Origin: an uncultured Bacteroidales bacterium
Lineage (GTDB): Bacteria; Bacteroidota; Bacteroidia; Bacteroidales; Muribaculaceae
Length of the DNA stretch: 7,345 bases
NCBI GenBank assembly: GCA_900549375.1
Contig: URNY01000133.1
Span: forward strand, 1-7,345
Direction: 5' to 3'
Shown: piece by piece, positions 1 through 5,549 of the stretch
Layout: every line of letters starts with the position of its first letter
Numbering within the stretch: the first letter of the stretch is position 1
The notes under the pieces: generated by a model
What the model was told of the DNA's origin: nothing
The model's input: the letters and a program-made list of their open reading frames with translations, nothing else
Databases searched by the model: none
Translations under genes and position numbers: made by a program

Positions 1-418
1 TCCGCTTGGCCGGGTCGGGGTCTTTGTCGGCCCATGGCCGGCAGTCGTAATGCGCAAGCAGAAGCGTGCGGTCGGAAGCCTCGGGATTATACTGCCCGAA
101 GATGTTGCGGGCTTTGAGCAGAGTGCCGTCGAACGCTTTCAGGTCGGCCTTCTGTTCGATAACTTCCGCGCCGTGCCTCTTCAGCTCGGCCACAAGCCAG
201 TCGGCCGCCTGGCGATGGGCTTCGCTGTTGGGCACCCTCGGCCCGAAAGCCACTTGCGCGGCCAGATAGCTGTAGGCGCTGTCGGCGTCAAAACGGGGAA
301 CACCCGCCTCGGAAACCTCCGGGGATTCCTCCGCTTTATCTTCCTGATTCTTTTTCCACGCCCCGCATGAGAGCAGCAAGGGGAGAAGAAGATATATTAT
401 AATAGATTTACTTTTCAC
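1..418 (-). CDS. Lipoprotein of the M28 peptidase / glutaminyl-peptide cyclotransferase family, N-terminal part (3' end outside window)
   Basis: The visible 139 codons begin at a GTG (418-416) giving VKSKS, a hydrophobic stretch and the lipobox LLLSCG with Cys18, so this should be a lipid-anchored envelope protein exported by Sec and cleaved by signal peptidase II. No ATG lies in frame nearby upstream and a candidate promoter sits just before the GTG, which supports this start. After an acidic linker comes the segment FGPRVPNSEAHR (about residues 58-69), then QKADLKAFDGT and ARNIFGQYNPEA, and LLLAHYDCRPWAD with His123. These match the start of the M28-type catalytic domain of bacterial glutaminyl cyclases, which turn N-terminal glutamine into pyroglutamate; in M28 peptidases the His of this H-x-D stretch is near or at the metal site. 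The remaining metal ligands lie outside the window, so cyclase and aminopeptidase activity cannot be told apart. It is divergent from the glycosyltransferases and probably unrelated in function. Confidence 0.88.
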   Translation of the reverse strand, partial: MKSKSIIIYLLLPLLLSCGAWKKNQEDKAEESPEVSEAGVPRFDADSAYSYLAAQVAFGPRVPNSEAHRQAADWLVAELKRHGAEVIEQKADLKAFDGTLLKARNIFGQYNPEASDRTLLLAHYDCRPWADKDPDPAKR

Positions 419-439
419 TGCCTTATCGTCGATTAAGTG

Positions 440-447
440 CAAAATTA
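440..447 (-). promoter_or_regulatory. Candidate -7 promoter element for the leftward lipoprotein gene
   Basis: Read on the minus strand, 447-440 is TAATTTTG, a full match to the Bacteroidota TAnnTTTG -7 element. It lies about 22 bp before the GTG start of the lipoprotein gene, which would leave a very short leader. No good -33 TTTG is found at the expected 19-21 bp spacing, so the call rests on one element and its position. Confidence 0.4.
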
Positions 448-491
448 ACTCAAATTTGCCATATTTACATGCGGAAGCCGTTAAAAATGAT

Positions 492-499
492 TATTTTTG
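492..499 (+). promoter_or_regulatory. Candidate -7 promoter element for the rightward glycosyltransferase run
   Basis: The plus strand reads TATTTTTG followed by CAGA, a full match to the Bacteroidota TAnnTTTG element. It would place the transcript start near 505 and give a leader of about 70 nt before the GT4 start at 578. The -33 region at 469-472 does not resemble TTTG. It would drive 578-3455 as one unit, since no comparable site was noticed between those genes. Confidence 0.42.
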
Positions 500-577
500 C
501 AGACAGAGGATTCGATTTCATTTTTGAAAAAGTTTCTAAAAAGGAAATAAAAAGAGTCCAAACCAGAAATAATAGAA

Positions 578-1498
578 ATGAAAATAGCTCTTCAGGTAGA
601 TGCGAAGCTCCCGGTGGCCGGCTATGGCGGCACAGAGCGGGTGGTCTGGGGACTCGGACGCGCATTGGCGCGTGCCGGACATCAGGTCACACTGCTCGCC
701 TACAAGGGTTCGCAATGCGATTTCGGCAAAGTCGTGGAGCGCGACCCGTCGCTCCCTCTGGCCGCGCAGATTCCTCAGGATGCCGACATAGTCCATTTCC
801 AGAACGGTGTGCCGGCGGGTGTGGATAAGCCATATATTGTGACAATCCACGGCAATCTTTTGCCCGGCACCGTGCCCGATTCCTACAGTGTTTTTGTTTC
901 GAAGAACCATGCCATGCGCAACGGCGCCGAGGCATTTGTCCATAACGGCATCGACTGGGATGATTATCCGCGGTTTGTAGCCGGACAGCAGCGCGACGGC
1001 GCTTTCTTTTTGGCTAAAGCGGCATGGAAGGTGAAGAATGTGCGCGGAGCGATCCGCATCGCCCGCATGGCCGGCGAGCGGCTCGACGTGCTCGGAGGCT
1101 ACCGGCTCAATTTCAAGATGGGTTTCCGGTTCACTCCCGACCGTCATGTGCGTTTTTACGGGATGGTCGACAATGCCCGTAAAGGGGAGGTGGCAAACCG
1201 TTCGAAGGGGCTGATATTCCCGGTGCTGTGGGATGAGCCTTTCGGTCTGGCAATGGTGGAGTCGCTATATTTCGGCGCTCCGGTGTTCGCAACGCCCCGC
1301 GGATCGATGCCCGAACTGATTCTTCCCGAGTTTGGGGTGCTCAGCGAGGATGAGAGAGTGCTCGCCGATGCTGTCTCCGGTTTCCATACCGACGAAAAGC
1401 TATGCCATGAATATGCCGCCGATACCTTCAACGCCGATGTCATGGCCGCCAATTATCTGAAATATTATGAACGTCGTCTCAATGGCGAAAAATTCTGA
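578..1498 (+). CDS. Glycosyltransferase family 4, AviGT4-like (GT-B fold)
   Basis: This 306-residue protein should transfer a sugar from a nucleotide donor to a surface-glycan acceptor on the cytoplasmic side of the inner membrane. The N-terminal domain opens with MKIALQVDAKLPVAGYGGTE, where the glycine-rich loop GYGGTE (15-20) is typical of AviGT4-like GT4 enzymes, followed by DIVHFQNG (70-77) and the IHG of residues 90-92. HNGID (122-126) marks the passage to the donor-binding domain. The retaining-GT4 E-x7-E pair is clear: E220 and E228 in DEPFGLAMVESL, followed by GAPVFATPRGSMPE. At 306 residues it is shorter than most GT4 enzymes, yet both half-domains and the key motifs are present. The usual GR-x-x-x-KG donor motif is replaced by AKAAWKVKNV (146-155), a weak version. 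The start ATG has an A-rich upstream region and no strong Shine-Dalgarno, as is usual in Bacteroidota. It is the first gene of a three-gene run. Donor and acceptor are unknown. Confidence 0.88.
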   Translation: MKIALQVDAKLPVAGYGGTERVVWGLGRALARAGHQVTLLAYKGSQCDFGKVVERDPSLPLAAQIPQDADIVHFQNGVPAGVDKPYIVTIHGNLLPGTVPDSYSVFVSKNHAMRNGAEAFVHNGIDWDDYPRFVAGQQRDGAFFLAKAAWKVKNVRGAIRIARMAGERLDVLGGYRLNFKMGFRFTPDRHVRFYGMVDNARKGEVANRSKGLIFPVLWDEPFGLAMVESLYFGAPVFATPRGSMPELILPEFGVLSEDERVLADAVSGFHTDEKLCHEYAADTFNADVMAANYLKYYERRLNGEKF

Positions 1499-1504
1499 TT
1501 GTAA

Positions 1505-2302
1505 ATGAAAACCACCAAAATTCCGGCCACGGCCATTGTCCATACGCGCAATGCCGACCGCTATCTTCAGGAAGTGCTCGACTGTCTGCAGGATTTTGAT
1601 GAATTGATGGTGGTCGACATGGAGTCGACCGATAAAACGCTCGCCATAGCCGAAGCCAAGGGTTGCCGCATAGAGAAGTTCCCTCCTTGCGGATATGTGG
1701 AGCCGGCACGCGGATTCGCCATGAAGGCGGCGCGCAACAGCTGGGTCTTTTTTGTGGATGCAGATGAGATAGTGCCGCCCGAATTATCCCGATGGATCCG
1801 GAATTTTGTGGCATCACCGGGGGAGGCGAAGGGGGTGCTCGTGCCCCGCAGGAATTTCTTCCTCGGCCGATGGATGCGGGCTTCGTATCCCGACTACCAG
1901 CTCCGCCTGCTCAACCGCGATTTCGCCGAATGGCCTCCACAGGTGCATTCCCGCCCGGAAGTGAAGGGGGAGGTGATCCGCATACCGAAATCTTTCGAAG
2001 AACTCGCCTTTATCCATAAATCTCCGAGCATGGAGGAAGTGGTGGAACGTCAGAACCGCTATACGAATAAAGAGGTGGAGCGGCGTCCTCCGCGTAAGGT
2101 CACGCTTTTCACGCTCTGGTTCCGCCCCTGGCGCCGCTTTTTCAAGGCTTATATCCTCAAGGGTGGTTTCCGCGAGGGACTGGCCGGATATATATCGGCG
2201 CGCAACGATGCGATATATCAGCATTATATCCTCTCGAAACAGTTCGAACAGGGTCTCAATGGCAGGCAGCGTTCGGAAGTTGTTGTTCAGAACGCTGACT
2301 GA
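1505..2302 (+). CDS. Glycosyltransferase family 2, WaaE/KdtX-like lipopolysaccharide core type
   Basis: The 265-residue protein has a single GT-A domain. Seen in order: ATAIVHTRNADRYLQEVLDC at the N-terminus, VVDMESTDKT (36-45, the nucleotide-binding acidic region), FVDADE (83-88, the metal-binding DxD-type motif), then RRNFFLGRWM and YPDYQLRLLNR (118-128) with a downstream HSR where relatives carry an acceptor-side HE or HER. This NFFLG-YPDYQLRL arrangement is typical of the WaaE/KdtX group, whose studied members are LPS-core beta-1,4-glucosyltransferases. The C-terminal third is basic and aromatic (WFRPWRRFFKAY), which may hold the protein at the inner membrane. Only 6 bp separate it from the previous stop, so it is almost certainly co-transcribed with the upstream GT4. 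The family call is firm; glucose as the donor is only inferred from relatives. Confidence 0.88.
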   Translation: MKTTKIPATAIVHTRNADRYLQEVLDCLQDFDELMVVDMESTDKTLAIAEAKGCRIEKFPPCGYVEPARGFAMKAARNSWVFFVDADEIVPPELSRWIRNFVASPGEAKGVLVPRRNFFLGRWMRASYPDYQLRLLNRDFAEWPPQVHSRPEVKGEVIRIPKSFEELAFIHKSPSMEEVVERQNRYTNKEVERRPPRKVTLFTLWFRPWRRFFKAYILKGGFREGLAGYISARNDAIYQHYILSKQFEQGLNGRQRSEVVVQNAD

Positions 2303-2330
2303 AGGGATGACGGGAAAGAGTATCGGAAGA

Positions 2331-3455
2331 ATGAATGTGATCCACCTTGTCACCAACAAGGTCTGGGGCGGCGGGGAGCGCTATGTGCTCGATCTGGCGA
2401 AAAAGTCGATGGAATCGGAGATAAATGTACGGATTCTTGCGCGCCCAATAACGGCCGTCACGGATAAATTCAGCGATGCCGGCATTGCGTTGGATACGGC
2501 TGGTTTCGGAGGAATAACCGATATCACTACTCCCCGTCGGCTCGCGGCTATCACCGATGAGTGTGCCTTGTCAGGCCCGGTGATTCTGCATGCCCATGAT
2601 TTCAAAACCGCCCTCACGGCTATACGTGCAAAACGGCTCAGTCAGGTTCCCGGCAAAGTGAGGATTGTAGTGACGCGCCATCTTGTGCGCAAGGCGAAGA
2701 CCGATCTTCTGCATCGTTTCATATACCGCAATGTGGATGCAATAATATTTGTTTCGGAATGCGCCCGAAATGCATTTTTCTCCGGTTTCATCGGTGGAAA
2801 ACACTCCAAGAGCCGCCGCGAGGCGGAGGAGCGTTCGCAGGTGATCCACAACAGTATTGCCAACGTTCCGCAGCGGCCAGCCTTCTCATTAGGCTATGAA
2901 AATGAGCCGCATCGACCGCCTGTTCTCTGCTTTGTGGGGAGGATCGTTCCCGAAAAAGGGGTAGAGCTTCTGCTTAAAGCTCTCGGAGGCCTTCGCTCCG
3001 AAGAATGGGTTCTCAAGGTTGTAGGCACCGGGAATCCGGAATATCTCGCTTCGCTCAGCTCGATTGCCGTTGAACTCGGAATCTCGGACAGGATTGAATG
3101 GCTCGGCTATCAGAAGGATGTATGGCAGATTATGGCTTCAGCCGACATCGGCGTGACACCGTCGGTCGTTCCCGAATCTTTCGGACTTACCATCCTCGAA
3201 TTCATGAACATGGGGGTGCCCGTGGTATCCACTTCCGGGGGAGCGCAGGGGGAGATTATCCGCAATGGTCGCGATGGCATTCTTGTCGAGCCGGAAGAAT
3301 CCGCGCTCCGCGGTGCGCTCGCCGAACTTATCGCCTCTCCGGCAAAGCGGCGCGATATGGGAAAAGCCGCTCTCGAGCGTGCGGCCGATTTCAGCTATGA
3401 TGTTTTCTGGGAGCGCATCAGCGGGGTTTATAAGGCACTTGTCTCAACCCTCTGA
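2331..3455 (+). CDS. Glycosyltransferase family 4 (GT-B fold)
   Basis: Starting at 2331 the protein is 374 residues, a normal GT4 length. The reading frame is open further back, to an ATG at 2163 inside the preceding gene, but homologous GT4 proteins begin at MNVIHLV, so 2331 is chosen; an ATG at 2307 would add eight residues. Motifs: GGGERYVLDLA (13-23, N-terminal glycine-rich loop), HAHD (87-90), VTRH (114-117), VSECAR (141-146), FVGRIVPEKG (201-210) carrying the donor-phosphate Arg204 and Lys209, and E282 and E290 in PESFGLTILEF, the E-x7-E motif, followed by GVPVVSTSGG. These indicate a retaining transferase with all usual catalytic positions intact. A basic, hydrophilic insert (GGKHSKSRREAEERS, about 155-169) lies near the linker. 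The gene ends 12 bp inside the coding end of the convergent GT2 gene. The sugar transferred is unknown. Confidence 0.9.
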   Translation: MNVIHLVTNKVWGGGERYVLDLAKKSMESEINVRILARPITAVTDKFSDAGIALDTAGFGGITDITTPRRLAAITDECALSGPVILHAHDFKTALTAIRAKRLSQVPGKVRIVVTRHLVRKAKTDLLHRFIYRNVDAIIFVSECARNAFFSGFIGGKHSKSRREAEERSQVIHNSIANVPQRPAFSLGYENEPHRPPVLCFVGRIVPEKGVELLLKALGGLRSEEWVLKVVGTGNPEYLASLSSIAVELGISDRIEWLGYQKDVWQIMASADIGVTPSVVPESFGLTILEFMNMGVPVVSTSGGAQGEIIRNGRDGILVEPEESALRGALAELIASPAKRRDMGKAALERAADFSYDVFWERISGVYKALVSTL

Positions 3456-4319
3456 CTTCTCTTTATTTTCCTCCGGCTTACTGTTCAATCCCGTTTCGAC
3501 GTAGGTCAGTTTTTTCTCGCGGGCCTCGCGCAGAAGCCTCGCGTTCTCCTTGGAATCAAATACGAGGCGCTTGTGCTTGCGGTGAAGCATAAGTGCATAA
3601 TGCGAAAAACTTTTATGGCGTATTCCGGCGTTTTCGAGGCGGAGGTCAAGGTCGGTATCCTCGCCAGTCGAGGGGTCCGGGTATCGCTCATCGAAGCCGT
3701 TCACCTTCTCCAGGTCACTGCGGAAAATCGAGAAATTGCAGCCGAAGAAACCGCGCTCGGTTATCAGAATCCCTTTGCCGAAGGGGCGCGGGAAATGTAT
3801 GGTGCGGCGGAACTGCGACATCGTTTCCGGGAGCGACTGCTTGAAAGTGGAGCGGAGCACTTCGCGCCGTATCTTGCGGAAATAATCTTTGGGCAGGCTC
3901 TCCATCCGGGCCACTTTGTCGCTGGTCGAGGCGTTCATGTCGACGCGTCGGCCGCCTAAAACCGTTCCCTTCTCGCGCAAGGCAAGATGATCCTCCACAA
4001 ACCGCGGATGCGGTATGCAGTCGCCGTCAATGAATATCAGGTAATCGGCCGAGGAGGCTCTTACGGCCTTGTTGAGGCTTTTGTTTTTCTGCCAACCCTT
4101 GTCTTCCTGCCAAGAATGGACGATACGCAGTTCCGGATGGCTCTGCATATAATCCTTTATGGCGGCTACGGTTTCGGCATTCGAGCCGTCGTCGGCTATC
4201 ACAACTTCGAAATTCTTCTTCGTCTGCATCCTCAAAGCGTCGAGTATGAGACGCAGCCAGTTGAAATGATTATATACGGCAATTATTACCGAGGCTTTCA
4301 CTTTCTCTTGCTCTTTCAT
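3444..4319 (-). CDS. Glycosyltransferase family 2 with DxD and galactosyltransferase-type C-terminal motif
   Basis: The 291-residue protein has a GT-A domain: VKASVIIAVYNHFNWLRLIL (7-26), IADDGSNAET (41-50) for nucleotide binding, DKGWQKNKSLNKA (73-85), and FIDGDCIPHPRF (96-107) with the DxD residues D98 and D100. After a variable basic middle part comes FFGCNFSIFRSDLEKVNGFD (191-210) and then GEDTDLDLRL (219-228). This N-F-x-I-x-R...GFDE...GED-D block is that of the Glyco_transf_7C region found in galactosyl- and N-acetylgalactosaminyltransferases and in chondroitin-polymerase-like GT2 enzymes; E220 and D221 would supply the catalytic base region. The start ATG overlaps the stop of the GT90 gene by 4 bp, so the two are probably translationally coupled. 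The tail is Lys/Glu-rich (KPEENKEKSEG). The family is clear; the specific hexose or hexosamine is not. Confidence 0.9.
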   Translation of the reverse strand: MKEQEKVKASVIIAVYNHFNWLRLILDALRMQTKKNFEVVIADDGSNAETVAAIKDYMQSHPELRIVHSWQEDKGWQKNKSLNKAVRASSADYLIFIDGDCIPHPRFVEDHLALREKGTVLGGRRVDMNASTSDKVARMESLPKDYFRKIRREVLRSTFKQSLPETMSQFRRTIHFPRPFGKGILITERGFFGCNFSIFRSDLEKVNGFDERYPDPSTGEDTDLDLRLENAGIRHKSFSHYALMLHRKHKRLVFDSKENARLLREAREKKLTYVETGLNSKPEENKEKSEG

Positions 4320-5290
4320 TTTTCTATCTTCTGTCCCGACATGCTGAAATATCTTTCCATCACGAGCAGCGAGATTATAAGCTCCCGGCGGCGGTCGAAA
4401 AACTTTTCTACGAATCTTTTCGATTCCATCGATATTTTTTCAGCTTCGTCGGGATGACTGATATAATATGCTATCTTCTCTCCGGCATCGGAGAAATCGG
4501 AAGCTATCTCGATATAATGCACTCCGGGTTTCATCAGCGAATGGCAGTGCCATCCTTCGGCCGTGGGGCGCGGCATCACAGGCACGCAACCGCTTGCCAT
4601 CACCCAGGGGAGGGCCGACGACCAGTCGTTGCCTTCGAGCGTCAGCACGAATTTATATCCGAAATGATCCGGAATGCTTATCGGCGGCTTATACCAGGGG
4701 GAGGGGTGACCGGCATCTGTGTCACCGAGGTCGAACCCCGGTTTGCCGAACCATTGCTCTAAGAAGCGGCGCCGTTCCGGCTTGCCATGGGTATATCCAC
4801 GGAATATCAGCTCATCTCTTTTATCCCGGAAGGGAATCCTGTCGCGCGGCTGCAGACATATCCTGAGCCGGTCGAGGTTGAGCAGAACGGCGTTCTCCTT
4901 CCCCTCTTTCAGCCGGCGCCCCTTCACGAGAGTCGGTTCCTTCGGATTCTCGTGGATATCGCCGTCGTAGACGTTCACCCTGAGATGCTGAGGGAAATAG
5001 CGAAGTGTACGGCGTAGGTCGAAACATGCGCGGCTCTTTATCCTTCCCGGCCTGATATCTGAAAGCGGAATGGCATTCTCTCCGAGCTCGAACGGCTCGG
5101 TGAGGAGGCAGGCGTTTTCCGCGCGCTGCCGGATATAATCCGCATCCTGACGCTTCTCCCATCCGCTCAGCAGTCGCCGGCGCCTCGCGCGCAGAATAAA
5201 GCCCGGAATGAGCCCGAACAAGACATTCCCGACATAATAGAAGAAAGGAATCCCTTTCCCTGAAAGAAAATATTTCTCGTATAGGTTCAT
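4316..5290 (-). CDS. Glycosyltransferase family 90 (CAP10/LpsA-like)
   Basis: The 324-residue protein resembles LpsA-type lipopolysaccharide transferases of the GT90/CAP10 family. Clear signs are LIFRGYTHGKPERRRFLEQW (161-180) followed by LGDTD, and the family hallmark KFVLTLEGNDWSSALPWVMA (213-232) continuing SGCVPVMP, where the G-N-D/W-S-S stretch is the most conserved part of the family. A hydrophobic segment at about 14-33 (FFYYVGNVLFGLIPGFILR) ending in RARRRR may anchor or attach the enzyme to the inner membrane, cytoplasmic side. It is the first gene of a leftward pair, its stop overlapping the next start (ATGA). A promoter candidate lies about 190 bp upstream, with an array of short repeats between promoter and start. 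GT90 members in bacteria act on LPS core or related glycans; the donor here is not known. Confidence 0.88.
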   Translation of the reverse strand: MNLYEKYFLSGKGIPFFYYVGNVLFGLIPGFILRARRRRLLSGWEKRQDADYIRQRAENACLLTEPFELGENAIPLSDIRPGRIKSRACFDLRRTLRYFPQHLRVNVYDGDIHENPKEPTLVKGRRLKEGKENAVLLNLDRLRICLQPRDRIPFRDKRDELIFRGYTHGKPERRRFLEQWFGKPGFDLGDTDAGHPSPWYKPPISIPDHFGYKFVLTLEGNDWSSALPWVMASGCVPVMPRPTAEGWHCHSLMKPGVHYIEIASDFSDAGEKIAYYISHPDEAEKISMESKRFVEKFFDRRRELIISLLVMERYFSMSGQKIEK

Positions 5291-5321
5291 GGCTCTTTTG
5301 TTTGGCTGTGCAGACGCTTGT

Positions 5322-5478
5322 TCCTGAAAATCCCAAAGGCTCAGAAAGGTTTGAAGGTTCCGGAATCTCCGGAATGCACTGGAAACTTCGAAATCTTCGG
5401 GATGCTTTGGCCACTCCGAAATCTCCTGAAGCTCCGGAATGCTTTGGAAACTCCGAAATCTCCGAAATCTCCGAAAGC
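5322..5478. repeat. Tandem 9-bp repeats organised into three 28-bp blocks
   Basis: The stretch between the GT90 start and its candidate promoter consists of variants of a 9-mer with core TCCGAAATC. Three nearly identical 28-bp blocks, each a 10+9+9 unit (TCCGGAATGC, TTTGGAAAC, TCCGAAATC as consensus), lie at 5368-5395, 5396-5423 and 5433-5460. The first two abut; a lone 9-mer TCCTGAAGC separates the second from the third. TCCGAAATC and TCCGAAAGC follow at 5461-5478, and more decayed 9-mers (TCCGGAATC, TTTGAAGGT, TCAGAAAGG, TCCTGAAAA) run back to 5322. 5358-5374 is a perfect 7-bp inverted repeat around ATC (TTCCGGA/TCCGGAA). On the leftward transcript the array carries many GGAG motifs. The repeat pattern is directly visible; its function is unknown. 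A small protein is unlikely, because the reading frames here have no plausible start within the transcript. Confidence 0.9.
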
Positions 5479-5508
5479 AAATTTAACCAATTCCTCTGAT
5501 TATTCAAT
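5478..5508 (-). promoter_or_regulatory. Candidate Bacteroidota promoter for the GT90-GT2 operon
   Basis: On the minus strand 5485-5478 reads TAAATTTG, a full match to TAnnTTTG, and exactly 19 bp upstream 5508-5505 reads ATTG, three of four matches to the -33 TTTG. Transcription would start near 5472 and run through the 9-bp repeat array, giving a leader of about 180 nt before the ATG at 5290. The last 9-mer of the array directly abuts the -7 element. This is the best promoter match in the window. Confidence 0.6.
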
Positions 5509-5519
5509 GAAGCCACGGC

Positions 5520-5549
5520 CTTTTATCGGCTTTTATCGGACTTTATAGG
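5520..5549. repeat. Three tandem copies of a 10-bp unit
   Basis: CTTTTATCGG occurs perfectly at 5520-5529 and 5530-5539 and, with three changes, as ACTTTATAGG at 5540-5549. The stop codon of the transposase-like gene (5543-5545) falls in the third, diverged copy, so the array straddles the 3' end of that gene. It is A/T-rich and unrelated to the neighbouring 9-bp repeats. Confidence 0.8.

Noticed and set aside
50..370. Rightward open frame of 106 codons at the left edge
   Set aside because: It is antisense to the lipoprotein M28/glutaminyl cyclase gene, whose lipobox and FGPRVP and AHYD motifs are unmistakable.
536..1147. Leftward open frame of 203 codons opposite the first GT4
   Set aside because: It is antisense to a clear GT4 gene, shows no family motifs, and long antisense frames are common in moderately GC-rich coding DNA.
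2163..2330. N-terminal extension of the second GT4 to an upstream ATG
   Set aside because: Most of the extension overlaps the WaaE-like gene in another frame, and the GT4 fold begins at MNVIHLV (2331).
5322..5478. CRISPR-like array
   Set aside because: Units are 9-10 bp and contiguous, with no 25-40 bp spacers and no cas genes nearby.
4821..5516. Leftward open frame of 231 codons across the repeat array into the GT90 gene, with SEISEIS-type repeats
   Set aside because: Its ATG lies upstream of the candidate transcript start, the repetitive part merely translates the 9-bp units, and the rest overlaps the GT90 gene in another frame without recognisable motifs.
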